DNA of 64,000 nucleotides. Source: Brevundimonas intermedia. GTDB lineage: Bacteria; Pseudomonadota; Alphaproteobacteria; Caulobacterales; Caulobacteraceae. The notes under the pieces are model-generated. The model was not told the DNA's origin. It made no database searches and saw only the letters and a program-made list of their open reading frames with translations. The stretch lies in NCBI RefSeq assembly GCF_027922165.1, contig NZ_BSFD01000006.1:126779-190778 (forward strand). Direction: 5' to 3'. This document shows positions 34,792 to 44,226 of this stretch, in pieces. The first letter of the stretch is position 1. Each line of letters opens with the position of its first letter. The position numbers were made by a program, and so were the translations under genes.

Positions 34792-35580
34792 ATGTCGCCC
34801 ATGCCCGCCCTTCTCGCAACCGCCGCCCTGCTGGGCCTGTCTGCGGGACCGTCCCTGGCGGCCGATCCGGCCCCCGCGCGCGCCCCCGCTTCGCCCGAGG
34901 CCCGCGCCGCCTATGAGCGGATGGACGCCCTGTCGCGCTCGGTCTTCTGGGCCAGCGAGCAGCAGGCCAATCCGTCCGACCCCGTCGCCGGGGTCAAACT
35001 GGCTCAGGCCCTGCGTGAACTGGGCCGCTACGACCAGGCGGCCGAGGCCGCCCAGGCGACCCTGACCGTCCAGCCCGCCAATCTGGACGCCCTGTTGGAG
35101 CTGGGCCGCGCCCATATCGCGCGCGGCCAGGCCTTCTATGGCGTCGCGCCGTTAGAGAAGGCGCGCGACCAGGCGCCGCGCGACTGGCGGGCCTACTCGC
35201 TGCTGGGCGTGGCCTATGAGCAGGTTCGACGCTTCGACGACGCCCAGGCCGCCTGGAGCCAGGCCCTGGCCCTGTCGCCCGACAATCCCGACGTCCTGAC
35301 CAATGCCGCGACCGCCGCCCTGACGCGGGGCGACGCCCCCGGCGCCGAAGCCCTGCTGCGCCGCGCCGCGGCCCAGCCGACCGCCTCGGCCAAGGTGCGC
35401 CAGACCCTGGCCATGAGCCTGGGGCTGCAAGGCAAGATGGGCGAGGCCGAACAGATCCTGCGCCGCGAACTGCCGCCGGAACAGGCGGAGCGGAACCTCG
35501 AATGGCTGCGGACGCGCGGAACGGCGGGAGCGGCTCCCTCCGAGACCGCGCGCACCTGGGGGTCGCTGCAGGGCGGCTGA
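34792..35580 (+). CDS. TPR-repeat periplasmic protein (TadD-like)
   Basis: A 262-residue exported protein. A signal peptide ends at SLA|ADP; at least four tetratricopeptide repeats follow between residues ~65 and 230 (for example KLAQALRELGRYDQAAEAAQATL and AYSLLGVAYEQVRRFDDAQAAW). It resembles TadD/PilF-type scaffolds, but no tad genes are near, so the partner is unknown. Confidence 0.82.
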   Translation: MSPMPALLATAALLGLSAGPSLAADPAPARAPASPEARAAYERMDALSRSVFWASEQQANPSDPVAGVKLAQALRELGRYDQAAEAAQATLTVQPANLDALLELGRAHIARGQAFYGVAPLEKARDQAPRDWRAYSLLGVAYEQVRRFDDAQAAWSQALALSPDNPDVLTNAATAALTRGDAPGAEALLRRAAAQPTASAKVRQTLAMSLGLQGKMGEAEQILRRELPPEQAERNLEWLRTRGTAGAAPSETARTWGSLQGG

Positions 35581-35620
35581 CGGGGTTTGCGCCGGGTCGC
35601 CCCCCGTGCTGGATAGGCGC

Positions 35621-36283
35621 ATGGCTTCCTCCCCCCGCGCCCCCAAGACCTATCAGGCCTTCCTGTTCGACATGGACGGCACCCTGATCACCTCGACCGC
35701 CGCCGCCGAACGCGTCTGGACCCGCTGGGCCCAGCGTCACGGCCTGGACGTCGCGACCTTCATCCCCACCATCCACGGCGTCCGCGCCGCCGACACCATC
35801 CGCCGCCAGAACCTGCCGGACATCGACCTGGCGGCCGAGGTGGCGTGGGTCGAGCGTGGCGAGATCGAGGATGTGGACGGGGTGGCCCCGATTCCCGGCG
35901 CCATCGACTTCGTCCGGCGGCTTCCGCCCGACCGTTGGGCCGTGGTCACATCCGCCACCGTACCCCTGGCCCGCGCGCGCCTCGCCGCTGCGGGCGTGAC
36001 GCCGCCCGCCCTCATGATCACCGCCGAACAGGTCGAACGCGGCAAGCCGGACCCGGCCGGATATCGGCTGGCGGCCCAGACCCTGGGCTTCGACGTCGCC
36101 GACTGTCTGGTGTTCGAGGACGCCGAGGCCGGCATCAAGGCCGGCGAGGCGGCCGGCGCCGACGTCGTGGTCGTCACCGCCGCCTGGACCCACCCGCTGG
36201 AGACGCCGCACCCGCGTCTGGCCGACTACGCCCAGGCGCGGTTGGCGATCGAGGACGACGGTCGGCTGAGATTCGCCGCCTAG
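35621..36283 (+). CDS. HAD-IA family phosphatase
   Basis: A 220-residue hydrolase with the nucleophile motif LFDMDGTLI (FDxDxT), a helical cap, VTSAT (motif II), a lysine in RGKPDPAGY (motif III) and FEDAEAGIKAG (motif IV). It is close to sugar-phosphatase/glycerol-3-phosphatase HADs. ATG 35621 is preferred over an in-frame GTG at 35606. Substrate not determined by sequence. Confidence 0.88.
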   Translation: MASSPRAPKTYQAFLFDMDGTLITSTAAAERVWTRWAQRHGLDVATFIPTIHGVRAADTIRRQNLPDIDLAAEVAWVERGEIEDVDGVAPIPGAIDFVRRLPPDRWAVVTSATVPLARARLAAAGVTPPALMITAEQVERGKPDPAGYRLAAQTLGFDVADCLVFEDAEAGIKAGEAAGADVVVVTAAWTHPLETPHPRLADYAQARLAIEDDGRLRFAA

Positions 36284-36299
36284 GCCGACTGAGCGGAGG

Positions 36300-38093
36300 T
36301 TAGGCCGCCGCCGAGATGTAGGACTCGTCGTCGGGCACAGCCTTGAACACGGACACCTTGCTCCTGAGCCGGTCGGTCTCGGCGCGGATCGAGTGGCTGG
36401 CGGCCGTGCTCTCTTCGACCATGGCGGCGTTCTGCTGGGTGAAGCGGTCCATCTGGGTCACGGCGGTGTTGACCTCGTCCAGGCCGCTGGCCTGTTCGAC
36501 GGTGGCGCTGGCGATCTCCGACACCAGACCCGAGATCTCGCGAACCTGATCGACCACCTTGCCCAGGGCCGCGCCCGTCTGGTTGACGAGGCGTGCGCCC
36601 AGCGAGACCTGCTCGTTTGAGCTGGAGATCAGGCCCTTGATCTGTTTGGCGGCGTCCGCCGACCTTTGGGCCAGGGCGCGCACTTCCTGGGCGACGACGG
36701 CGAAGCCGCGACCGGACTCGCCCGCCCGCGCAGCCTCAACACCGGCGTTGAGCGCCAGCAGATTGGTCTGGAAGGCGATCTCGTCGATGGTGCCGATGAT
36801 CAGCTCCATCTCGCGCGACGAGGCTTCGATCAGGCCCATGGCCGTCACGGCTTCCGTCATGGTCTGGCCGCTGCGCTCGACATCCGTATGGGCGGAATCG
36901 ACGGCCTGTTTGATCTTTCCGGCGCCGGCGGACGTCGCGCGAACCGTGACCGTGATCTCGTTCAAGGCGGCGGCGGTCTGTTCCAGGCTGGCGGCCTGTT
37001 GTTCGGTGCGCTGGGCCATCTGGTCGGCGGCGGCGCTGACGTCATGGGCGCCTTCGCCCAGGCTGGCCACGCCGCTGGAAATGTCGGCGATCAGGTCCTT
37101 CAAGCTCTTGAGCGCCGTGTTGTAGTCGCTGCGAAGCTTCTCGTAGTCCGCCGGGAAGCGCTTCTGGATCGGCGACGTCAGATCGCCCTGCGCCAGCTGT
37201 TCCAGGGCGGTCGAAAGGTTCTGCACGACTTCTCGCGCGGCCGCGTCGGCACCGGCGCGGGCCTCGTCGGCCTCCGCCTTGGCGCGGTCGGCCACGGCTT
37301 TCGCCTGGTCCGCTTCAGCCTTGGCCAGGGCCGTGTCGCGGAACACCAGAACGGCGCGCGCCATATCGCCCACCTCGTCGGCGCGATCCGCGTCCACGGC
37401 GATGTCATTGTTTCCGCGCGCGAGCTGAGCCATGGCCGCAGTCAAGGTGGTGATGGGCCGCGCGATCATACGGCTCAACATCACCGACAGACCGACGGCG
37501 ATCCCGATGAGCGCCAGACCGCCGATGACCAAGGCGGCCATTGCGGTGATGATCGCGGCTTCTTGGCGCGCGCCATTATCTTCAATCCGCCGGACCTGCT
37601 CGTCGCGAATTTCGCGTAGCGGTAAGACAGCCGCACTGACCAGAACCTTCTTTCCGGCGTCCCGGACAGCCTGTTGCGCCTCTTCTCGCCGCCCTTCACG
37701 GACCTCGCCGATCAGCCGATCGCCCCAGTCCTTGCGCCAGGCAAGCGTGGCGACGCGCGACTTTTCAAGCTCTTCCAGCAGCGCGGGGTCGGTGAGCGTG
37801 GTCTTCAATTCAGCCGAAACACTGTCGTATTCGTCGCGGCCTTCGAAATAGGATTTGAGGTAGGTCTCATCGCCGGTGACGAGGAAACCACGAAACTGGC
37901 TGTTTTGACGGAGGATTGCGGTCTCCAGCGCCAGGCTCTTGGAGTGGATGGACTGTGCGAGGTTGTTGCTCTCAGTAGACGACCTGATCGCCACTATCGT
38001 GGCGAAGAAAATCATCATTATAACGGCCGCCGAGACGCAGATCGCTACAAATGAAAAACTCAGCTTACGCGGAATGTTCATTGCATTGATCAT
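36300..38093 (-). CDS. Methyl-accepting chemotaxis protein
   Basis: A 597-residue chemoreceptor. Membrane helix 1 (residues ~12-35), a periplasmic helical sensor of the CHASE3 type (SLALETAILRQNSQFRGFLVTGDETYL), helix 2 (~180-205), HAMP (~205-260), a charged linker rich in KAEADRAKA, a second HAMP-like segment and the signalling domain with hairpin tip EIAFQTNLLALNAGVEAARAGESGRGFAVVAQEVRALA. It ends ESYISAAA, not the NWETF-like CheR tether. The ATG at 38093 has GGAG 6 bases upstream. Confidence 0.92.
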   Translation of the reverse strand: MINAMNIPRKLSFSFVAICVSAAVIMMIFFATIVAIRSSTESNNLAQSIHSKSLALETAILRQNSQFRGFLVTGDETYLKSYFEGRDEYDSVSAELKTTLTDPALLEELEKSRVATLAWRKDWGDRLIGEVREGRREEAQQAVRDAGKKVLVSAAVLPLREIRDEQVRRIEDNGARQEAAIITAMAALVIGGLALIGIAVGLSVMLSRMIARPITTLTAAMAQLARGNNDIAVDADRADEVGDMARAVLVFRDTALAKAEADQAKAVADRAKAEADEARAGADAAAREVVQNLSTALEQLAQGDLTSPIQKRFPADYEKLRSDYNTALKSLKDLIADISSGVASLGEGAHDVSAAADQMAQRTEQQAASLEQTAAALNEITVTVRATSAGAGKIKQAVDSAHTDVERSGQTMTEAVTAMGLIEASSREMELIIGTIDEIAFQTNLLALNAGVEAARAGESGRGFAVVAQEVRALAQRSADAAKQIKGLISSSNEQVSLGARLVNQTGAALGKVVDQVREISGLVSEIASATVEQASGLDEVNTAVTQMDRFTQQNAAMVEESTAASHSIRAETDRLRSKVSVFKAVPDDESYISAAA

Positions 38094-38189
38094 TACCAGC
38101 TCCACAAGAAACACATTCGGACATTATTCTTGCGCCGAATGGCTTAATAATTCGCTCTTTTTTCAAAGCGGAAACATACGCACTAAGCA

Positions 38190-38227
38190 CCGCCCTCATC
38201 CTGGCCGGTGGCCGAGATGAGGGCGGG
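38190..38227 (-). terminator. Hairpin after the porin gene
   Basis: A CCGCCCTCAT/ATGAGGGCGG stem 9 bp beyond the porin stop codon on the minus strand. No strong T run follows, so efficiency is uncertain. Confidence 0.55.
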
Positions 38228-38235
38228 ATGTTCTA

Positions 38236-39729
38236 TTAGAAGGTGACCCCGACGCCGGCGCTCACCGTTTGACCGCTATCCTCGGTCGGATAGGCGCCCG
38301 AACGATTCTCGGCGTTCCAGTGGATCAGGTTGAACTGGAGGCGAATGACGTTGTCGAGGTACCAGTTGACCCCGGCAGTCGCCGCCCAACCCTCGCCCGC
38401 CGTCGGAACGCCGGAGTAGTCGATGTTCTCGTAGCGAGCCAGCAACTCGATCGCGCCGGGACCGCCGTCCAGGACCGGCCGCAGAACGCGTGGCTGCGCG
38501 AAGGTGCCGAGGTGAGCGTTGTACGGCGGCAGTTCGCCGGTGAGGAAGTACCCGCTCGACAGGCTCCAGGCTTCGCTGACGAAGTCGGGCCGCCCAGCAT
38601 CCAGTTCGGCATTACGTTTGCCCGCCTCGCCCATGACCCAGAAAGGTCCAGCATAGCCGCCGGCTTCTACGCCATAGCCCCGCGTTCCCGTGCCGCCGGT
38701 CAAGGTTCCGCTCGAAACGCGCAGGGCCCCGTTGAAGCGGCCGCCGATCACCGTGTTGCGCGTCAGAGACCCGGCGCCCTCGGCCAGCTGCTCATCGAAG
38801 CCCCAGGCCCCGAGGTGAAGGGTGGTGCGCTCGGTCTTGACCGGGTTCCAGTGGATCCGTCCCATCAGCGTCTGGCTGTCGGAAACCACCTGGCGATTAT
38901 CGATATAGTCGCCACTGAGGGTCAGAGAGGCGTGGCCGCTCTTCCAGAACACGCGAGGCATCAACGAAATGCCGTAGAAGCCGCGCTGCGGAATGATGGA
39001 GGTCGCGACGACGTTGCGCTCCAGGAAGGGGGGCGCATCAGAGCCGCTCGAACCCTCGAAGCTGCGGTCGTTGAACATGTTGCCGAAGCGAACATCGTAG
39101 GAAATGTCGCCGACCTTGTCGCGCCAACCGACGAAGGCTGTGCCCACGTCAGACACGTTGTCGGCAAAGTCGTTTTCGAACTGGTAGAAGAAATTCGGCC
39201 CCGCAGAACCCTCGATCCCGATCCGCAGCGCGCGCATTCCGGTCGTCGTGATGTTGCGCGCATCATAGTCCGACCCGAAGGTCGAACTGGTGTGAGCAAT
39301 GATGCGGCCGCGCATCTTGAACCGGTATTTGCCGTCCGGCGAATAGAAGGCTGGCAGTCCGCCTTTCCATTCCGTCGTCACGCCGGCGGTGTTGTTGGCC
39401 TCGGCACGGGCTTGGTCAGCGGTCTGTTCCGCCAGACCAGGCTGCACGATGTTGGTCGCGAAAAGTTCTGAGGCGCTGTCACCGTCTGTGCTTGCGCGGC
39501 GCGAAACGCCAGGCGTCCGAACCGCAGCCGAAGGTGAGGGGGCGGCAGTTCCGACGGGCTTGGCGGCTTCGATCGCATCGAGCCGGGCGCGAAGCGCGGC
39601 GATTTCCCCAGCCTGTGCGCGAACCAGAGCGGCAAGATCTGCCTGATCAACAGATTCCGTCTGTGCGAAACCAGGGCTGGCGAACAGAACAGCCACTAAA
39701 GCCGTACCAGCAAGAAGCGTATTTTTCAT
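38236..39729 (-). CDS. OprP/OprO-type porin
   Basis: A 497-residue outer membrane porin. A signal peptide ends at GFA|QTE, then a coiled-coil segment (DLAALVRAQAGEIAALRARLDAIEA) and a beta-barrel with PDGKYRFKMRGRIIAHTSST and GIEGSAGPNFFYQFENDF, ending GVGVTF. This is the phosphate-selective porin family; anion preference is known for some members only. The ATG at 39729 starts at the signal peptide; the longer frame has no support. An AT-rich promoter region with a dyad lies upstream. Confidence 0.9.
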   Translation of the reverse strand: MKNTLLAGTALVAVLFASPGFAQTESVDQADLAALVRAQAGEIAALRARLDAIEAAKPVGTAAPSPSAAVRTPGVSRRASTDGDSASELFATNIVQPGLAEQTADQARAEANNTAGVTTEWKGGLPAFYSPDGKYRFKMRGRIIAHTSSTFGSDYDARNITTTGMRALRIGIEGSAGPNFFYQFENDFADNVSDVGTAFVGWRDKVGDISYDVRFGNMFNDRSFEGSSGSDAPPFLERNVVATSIIPQRGFYGISLMPRVFWKSGHASLTLSGDYIDNRQVVSDSQTLMGRIHWNPVKTERTTLHLGAWGFDEQLAEGAGSLTRNTVIGGRFNGALRVSSGTLTGGTGTRGYGVEAGGYAGPFWVMGEAGKRNAELDAGRPDFVSEAWSLSSGYFLTGELPPYNAHLGTFAQPRVLRPVLDGGPGAIELLARYENIDYSGVPTAGEGWAATAGVNWYLDNVIRLQFNLIHWNAENRSGAYPTEDSGQTVSAGVGVTF

Positions 39730-40312
39730 TTCATGATGTTCCCTGATTTTCCCGACGACCCGTATTAATATTTGAGTACACAAATATTTGGAGCTCACGG
39801 CTCAATTTACTTATGTTTTTGCGCCATTTGGATGTGATATATTGCAACAATCACATCCAATATCATATTGTTTACGCCTAAAGCGCCCACCCCTCTCGGC
39901 GCGAACGAAGAATTAGCCCAAACAACACTAGTACAAATACATACGTAAAAACCCCTAACCCCTAACCAGCCCCGGCTTCATTTATTGATTTTGAAGTTAA
40001 CTTAACGCTAATCGCCAATGCGTAGCTTCCCCTACACGTTCGCATCAATTTTATTGGGACTTCAGCATTTAACCTTCTGAAAATGTTTAGCGTTGCATTT
40101 GAATTTAGTCATTGTTGATTAGATTTCAGCCCGATCTAGGCGCTCCTTAATATGAATGCGAAATTTATATCATCGCCATGCATATTGAGGCCTATAATCA
40201 TCAATACTGATTACCTTCAGACCTGTACGGGCAAATATAAATGAAAACCGTGCAACGGCAGCAGACATATCAGCCCTTGCCTGAAGTTCAGAGCCCCAAA
40301 AAACTTGAAAAG
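39730..40312. other. AT-rich intergenic region between porin and DUF2332 gene
   Basis: A 583-bp stretch that is markedly AT-rich. It includes a 9-bp dyad at 39830-39858, tandem CCCCTAA units at 39953-39967, and TTTAACCTTCTG and TTAACTTAACGCTAA segments with TTAA half-sites of CtrA type. I see no convincing gene; a frame starting at ATG 40241 joins the DUF2332 gene in frame. Divergent promoters are expected. Confidence 0.6.
39830..39858. promoter_or_regulatory. 9-bp dyad upstream of the porin
   Basis: GGATGTGAT (39830-39838) and ATCACATCC (39850-39858) are perfect reverse complements with an 11-nt centre, about 100-130 bp upstream of the porin start. TGTGA/TCACA half-sites are the type recognised by CRP/FNR family regulators, though the 11-nt spacing between arms is longer than the standard TGTGA-N6-TCACA, and the full TGTGAT-N11-ATCACA layout is unusual. 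Confidence 0.5.
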
Positions 40313-41371
40313 ATGAGCCTTAAGACTGACGGCACGCAGGATTTTCTACTCACGGCCGACAGATGCCGCGCTATGGGCTCGACCTTTATCGCCTCCGTCC
40401 TAGAGTCCGTCGTCGCCCAGTTGCCGCGCGCGCCGGTCAGCGCCGCCATGATTTGCAACTGGCCAGGCGACCCAGCGGCAGCCGCCCTCGCCCTGCGGGT
40501 CAACGGCGCGCTCCACGCCCTTGCACGGCGAGGAACCCCCAAGCGGCTCGCGCAGCTTTACCGTGGAGAACACGACGACTTCGACGGCGCCATCGCCGCC
40601 GCGTTGTCGGAACAAGACCAGTTCATCGCCGACTGGCTTCGGCACCCGACCCAGACCAACGAGGTGGCGCGCGCAGGCGCGACAATGGCCGCCCTGATGG
40701 CGTCAGCGCGCCAATGGGGCATGCCGTTCGAACTGCTGGAATTGGGATCGAGTTGCGGTCTGAACCTCAACCTCGCGCACTACGCCTATCGCCTGGGCGG
40801 CACTGAGGCGGGGGATCGCGTCTCCACCGTGAGGATCGAGCCCAGATGGCGGGGCGCGCCTCCGCCTATGGTTCCCGTCTCGATCGCCACGGCGCGCGGC
40901 GTGGATCTGCACCCTCTTGACGCGTCAGACCCACAGGACCGCGAGCGCCTTCTGGCCTTCGCCTGGGCCGACCAACCCGCCCGAATGGATCGCCTGGAAA
41001 AGGCGCTTGAGATCGCGCGGGTCCATCCGCCACGCGTCGATTTGGGAGACGCGCCCGCGTGGCTGGCGCAGCGTTTGGCAGAGCCGCAGCGGGCAGGCCA
41101 TTGCCGGGCTGTGGTCCACACAATGTTCCTGCAGTATCTCGACCAACGTCATCGCGCCGACCTCACGGCCATACTGGATGCGGCCGGCAGCCGGGCGACG
41201 CCGGACGGCCCACTGGTCTGGATCAGCTTTGAATGGACGCCCGACCGCAGCGAAGTCGAGTTACGTCTGACGACTTGGCCTAACGGCGAGACGAGGGTTC
41301 TGGCGAAATGCCATCCCTACGGCGACGCGGTAGAGTGGCTGGACGGCGACACGGGCTCGCTCGCCCCTTAG
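40313..41371 (+). CDS. DUF2332 family protein
   Basis: A 352-residue cytoplasmic protein of the DUF2332 family. Features are the start region CRAMGSTFIASVLESV, a central ELLELGSSCGLNLNLAHYAYRLGG that resembles a SAM-binding glycine-rich loop, and VVHTMFLQYL near the end. Function is not established; a methyltransferase-like fold is inferred. ATG 40313 is preferred to 40241 because the extra 24 residues are low in GC and unlike the family. It overlaps the convergent SDR gene by 4 bp. Confidence 0.78.
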   Translation: MSLKTDGTQDFLLTADRCRAMGSTFIASVLESVVAQLPRAPVSAAMICNWPGDPAAAALALRVNGALHALARRGTPKRLAQLYRGEHDDFDGAIAAALSEQDQFIADWLRHPTQTNEVARAGATMAALMASARQWGMPFELLELGSSCGLNLNLAHYAYRLGGTEAGDRVSTVRIEPRWRGAPPPMVPVSIATARGVDLHPLDASDPQDRERLLAFAWADQPARMDRLEKALEIARVHPPRVDLGDAPAWLAQRLAEPQRAGHCRAVVHTMFLQYLDQRHRADLTAILDAAGSRATPDGPLVWISFEWTPDRSEVELRLTTWPNGETRVLAKCHPYGDAVEWLDGDTGSLAP

Positions 41372-42159
41372 ATCGCCTTGATCGCCCCGCCATCCAGCCG
41401 GATCAAGGATCCGGTGACATAGGCGGCGAGCGGGCTGGCCAGGAAGGCGGCGGTGGCGCCGAACTCCTCAGTCGTCCCGATCCGCCCGACGGGGATGGAT
41501 TTGACGGATTCGGCCCTGGCCTCCTGCGGCGTGACGCCGGTGCGTTCGGCCGCCGCCTGATCAAGGCGTTCGATGCGGGGCGTGTCGATCCGGCCGGGCA
41601 GAAGGGTGTTGACCGTCACCCCGTCCGGTCCGACCTCGTTGGCCAGGGTCTTGGCCCAGGCGGCCACCGACGCCCGCAGGGTGTTTGAAACCCCCAGAGC
41701 CGCTGACGGCTCGACCACGGTGATCGAGGCGACATTCAGAATCCGGCCCCAGCCGGCCGCCCGCATCCGCGGCAGCACCCGATCGGTCAGGCGGAAGACC
41801 GACAGGACCATGGATTCGAAATGATCGCGCCAAACCGAGGGCTCTAGGCCCGACACGCCCGACGGCGGCGGCCCGCCGGTGTTGTTCAGCAGGATCTCGA
41901 CATGTCCGCCCAGCAGTTCCTCCGCCAGATCGACGGCCTTCAGCAGCGCCTCGTGGTCGGCTAGGTCCGCCGTGACCACGACCGCCCGGCCGGGTCCTGC
42001 GGCGTTCAACTCGTCGGCCACGGCCTGAAGCTTCACCGCATCCCGCGACAACAGGGCCACATGGACGCCTTCCGCCACCAGGGCTGTCGCCACGGCGCGA
42101 CCCAAACCGGACGAACCGCCGCAGATCAGGGCGCGTTTGCGGGCGAGTTTCAGGTCCAT
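41368..42159 (-). CDS. SDR family oxidoreductase
   Basis: A 263-residue short-chain dehydrogenase. Cofactor motif CGGSSGLG near residue 13, LLNNTGGPPP (the NNAG position, here NNTGG) and a GVSNTLRASVAAWAKTLA segment in place of the usual YxxxK region. The catalytic Tyr is absent from the usual site, where the residue is not Tyr (ALGVSNTLRAS). This is a known variant subgroup annotated as 3-oxoacyl-ACP reductase-like. Convergent with DUF2332 by a 4-bp overlap. Confidence 0.85.
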   Translation of the reverse strand: MDLKLARKRALICGGSSGLGRAVATALVAEGVHVALLSRDAVKLQAVADELNAAGPGRAVVVTADLADHEALLKAVDLAEELLGGHVEILLNNTGGPPPSGVSGLEPSVWRDHFESMVLSVFRLTDRVLPRMRAAGWGRILNVASITVVEPSAALGVSNTLRASVAAWAKTLANEVGPDGVTVNTLLPGRIDTPRIERLDQAAAERTGVTPQEARAESVKSIPVGRIGTTEEFGATAAFLASPLAAYVTGSLIRLDGGAIKAI

Positions 42160-42297
42160 GTCGGCTCCTTGCTTCGATCGAGCTGCGGATATCGGGTTTC
42201 CGCAGCGTCAGCGCAACGCGACGTTAACCGACGCGGCGCACCATCCTTCTCATGTGGCCGTCAGCAGCTGTCTGGATCGGCCGTGGAGGGCCGGCCC

Positions 42298-42681
42298 ATG
42301 TCGACCAAGATGACCTCGAGCGTGCGTCGCCACAGCGACCATTTCGAACCGCAGGACACCGATCCGCACGAGCAGCGCCGCCTGCGCGGCCAGCTGGAGC
42401 AGATCGATTACGCCGCCTATATCGCCAACAAGGAATTGATCGGCCACACCCTTACCGGACTGGACGCCGCCTCCTTGCAGAAGCTGGCCGTTCTAACTGC
42501 GGGCGCCCGCGCCAAATGGGCCGCTGAGGCCCTGCGCCTGGCCCATTCAGGTTCGCCCGTCACCCCGGACCAGGTCGCCCGCCTGACCGCCGCCCGAACC
42601 GCCTTCGACGAACTCGCCGAAGCCTATGAGGCCCTGCGGCGCATGGTCGAGCGGGGGTATGCGGTGTTGAAACCGTCCTAG
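42298..42681 (+). CDS. Hypothetical protein, helical
   Basis: A 127-residue protein that I do not recognise. It has no signal or membrane segment and appears mostly alpha-helical ([20 protein letters not shown], then [26 protein letters not shown]). A strong GGAGGG ribosome binding site lies before the ATG at 42298; the frame upstream runs through the divergent SDR promoter. It ends 10 bp before tRNA-Ala, on the opposite strand. Confidence 0.7.
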   Translation: MSTKMTSSVRRHSDHFEPQDTDPHEQRRLRGQLEQIDYAAYIANKELIGHTLTGLDAASLQKLAVLTAGARAKWAAEALRLAHSGSPVTPDQVARLTAARTAFDELAEAYEALRRMVERGYAVLKPS

Positions 42682-42691
42682 ATGGAACGCC

Positions 42692-42767
<76 letters not shown>

Positions 42768-42933
42768 GTTTCCAGTGCTGGATCGGGCCTCCAGGCGAGG
42801 CCGGGACATAGAAGGCGGGCGGGCGTGGTGTCAACGGACTTGTGCGCGCAATCGAAGCAGGTTCGCACGGAAGATTGTGGGATGGGTCGGCTACGGCTAG
42901 AAGCCGGAGCTCGCGCCTTGCAGGAGAATACAT

Positions 42934-43239
42934 ATGGGCACCGCCCTGGTCTGGCTTGTGAACACCATCATCGGCCTGATGGTCTGGTTCATCATCATCC
43001 AGGCGATCCTGAGTTGGCTGTTCGCCTTCGACGTGATCAACCACCGCAACCGGTTCGTGAGCCAGATCGCCGACTTCCTGGACCGGATCACCGCGCCGAT
43101 CCTGGAGCCGTTCCGTCGGATCATTCCGACCCTGGGCGGGATCGATATTTCGCCGATCGTCGTGCTGCTGTTGCTGCAGTTCGTCCGCATCCTGTTCAAC
43201 GCCTCCGCCGCCCCGATCCTGATCGGCATGCTGGGCTGA
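42934..43239 (+). CDS. YggT family membrane protein
   Basis: A 101-residue protein with two YggT-type hydrophobic hairpins: [16 protein letters not shown], then [37 protein letters not shown]. The PF(R/K)[15 protein letters not shown] motif is diagnostic. It is implicated in osmotic or cell-envelope functions but remains poorly defined. An AGGAGA site precedes the ATG. Confidence 0.9.
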   Translation: MGTALVWLVNTIIGLMVWFIIIQAILSWLFAFDVINHRNRFVSQIADFLDRITAPILEPFRRIIPTLGGIDISPIVVLLLLQFVRILFNASAAPILIGMLG

Positions 43240-43344
43240 GGCGCCACGGCGGCGGGGATTCCGACGGGCGGGGACGATTCCACCCTTGCGCCGCGCCGCC
43301 AGCTTCCTAAAGGTGCCGGCCCCGACCATTATTGACCACGGTTC

Positions 43345-44226
43345 ATGAGCACGATCACCACAGTCGCCGTCCTGGGCGCCGGACAGATGGGCGCAGGCAT
43401 AGCCCACGCCGTGGCCCTGGGCGGCTATTCGGTCCGACTCTATGACGTGACCGCCGCCCGGTTGCCGCTGGCCCAGGGCGAGATCGCCGCCAGTCTGTCG
43501 CGCCATGTCGGGCGCGGCCTGGTCGGCCAGGGCGAGGCCGACGCCGCCCTGGCGCGGATCTCCGTGACCGAGGTCATCGCCGACGCCGTGACCGGCGCCG
43601 ACCTGGTGATCGAGGCGGCTCTGGAAGACGAGGCGGTCAAGAAGGCCGTCTATGCCCAGGTCGCGCCGCACCTGGGACCGCAGACCCTGCTGGCCTCAAA
43701 CACTTCGTCCATTTCGATCACCCGGCTGGCCTCGGCCTCGGACCGGCCCGACCGGTTCATCGGCCTGCACTTCATGAAGCCGGCGCCGGTGATGAAACTG
43801 GTCGAGATCGTGCGCGGCATCGCCACCTCGGCCGAGACCCATTCGGCCGCCGTCGCCTTCGCCGAAAGCCTGGGCAAGACGACGACGGACGCCGAGGACT
43901 TCCCGGCCTTCATCGTCAACCGCATCCTGGTGCCGATGATGAACGAGGCGATCTTCGCCCTGTATGAAGGCGTCGGCAACGTCGCCTCCATCGACAAGGC
44001 GCTGCGGCTGGGCGCCAATCACCCGATGGGGCCGCTGGAACTGGCGGACTTCATGGGGCTGGACGTGGTTCTGGCCATCATGAACGTGCTGTACGACGGG
44101 TTGGCCGACAGCAAATACCGCCCCTGCCCCCTGCTGGTGAAATATGTCGAGGCCGGCTGGCTGGGCCGCAAGAGCGGGCGCGGCTTCTACGACTATTCCG
44201 GCGAGACGCCGGCGCCGACGCGATGA
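43345..44226 (+). CDS. 3-hydroxybutyryl-CoA dehydrogenase
   Basis: A 293-residue NAD-dependent 3-hydroxyacyl-CoA dehydrogenase. The N-terminal Rossmann motif is GAGQMGAGIA (residues 11-20), followed by SNTSSISIT, the catalytic His in GLHFMKPAPVMKLVE and a C-terminal helical domain (NRILVPMMNEAIFALYEGV). The short, single-function form is typical of PHB/fatty-acid metabolism in alphaproteobacteria. Its stop overlaps the next gene by 4 bases. Confidence 0.92.
   Translation: MSTITTVAVLGAGQMGAGIAHAVALGGYSVRLYDVTAARLPLAQGEIAASLSRHVGRGLVGQGEADAALARISVTEVIADAVTGADLVIEAALEDEAVKKAVYAQVAPHLGPQTLLASNTSSISITRLASASDRPDRFIGLHFMKPAPVMKLVEIVRGIATSAETHSAAVAFAESLGKTTTDAEDFPAFIVNRILVPMMNEAIFALYEGVGNVASIDKALRLGANHPMGPLELADFMGLDVVLAIMNVLYDGLADSKYRPCPLLVKYVEAGWLGRKSGRGFYDYSGETPAPTR

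Noticed and set aside
36300..38093. The AAA C-terminus of the chemoreceptor as a ClpXP degron like Caulobacter McpA
   Set aside because: Only three terminal alanines support this; many receptors end in small residues, so the sequence alone is not enough.
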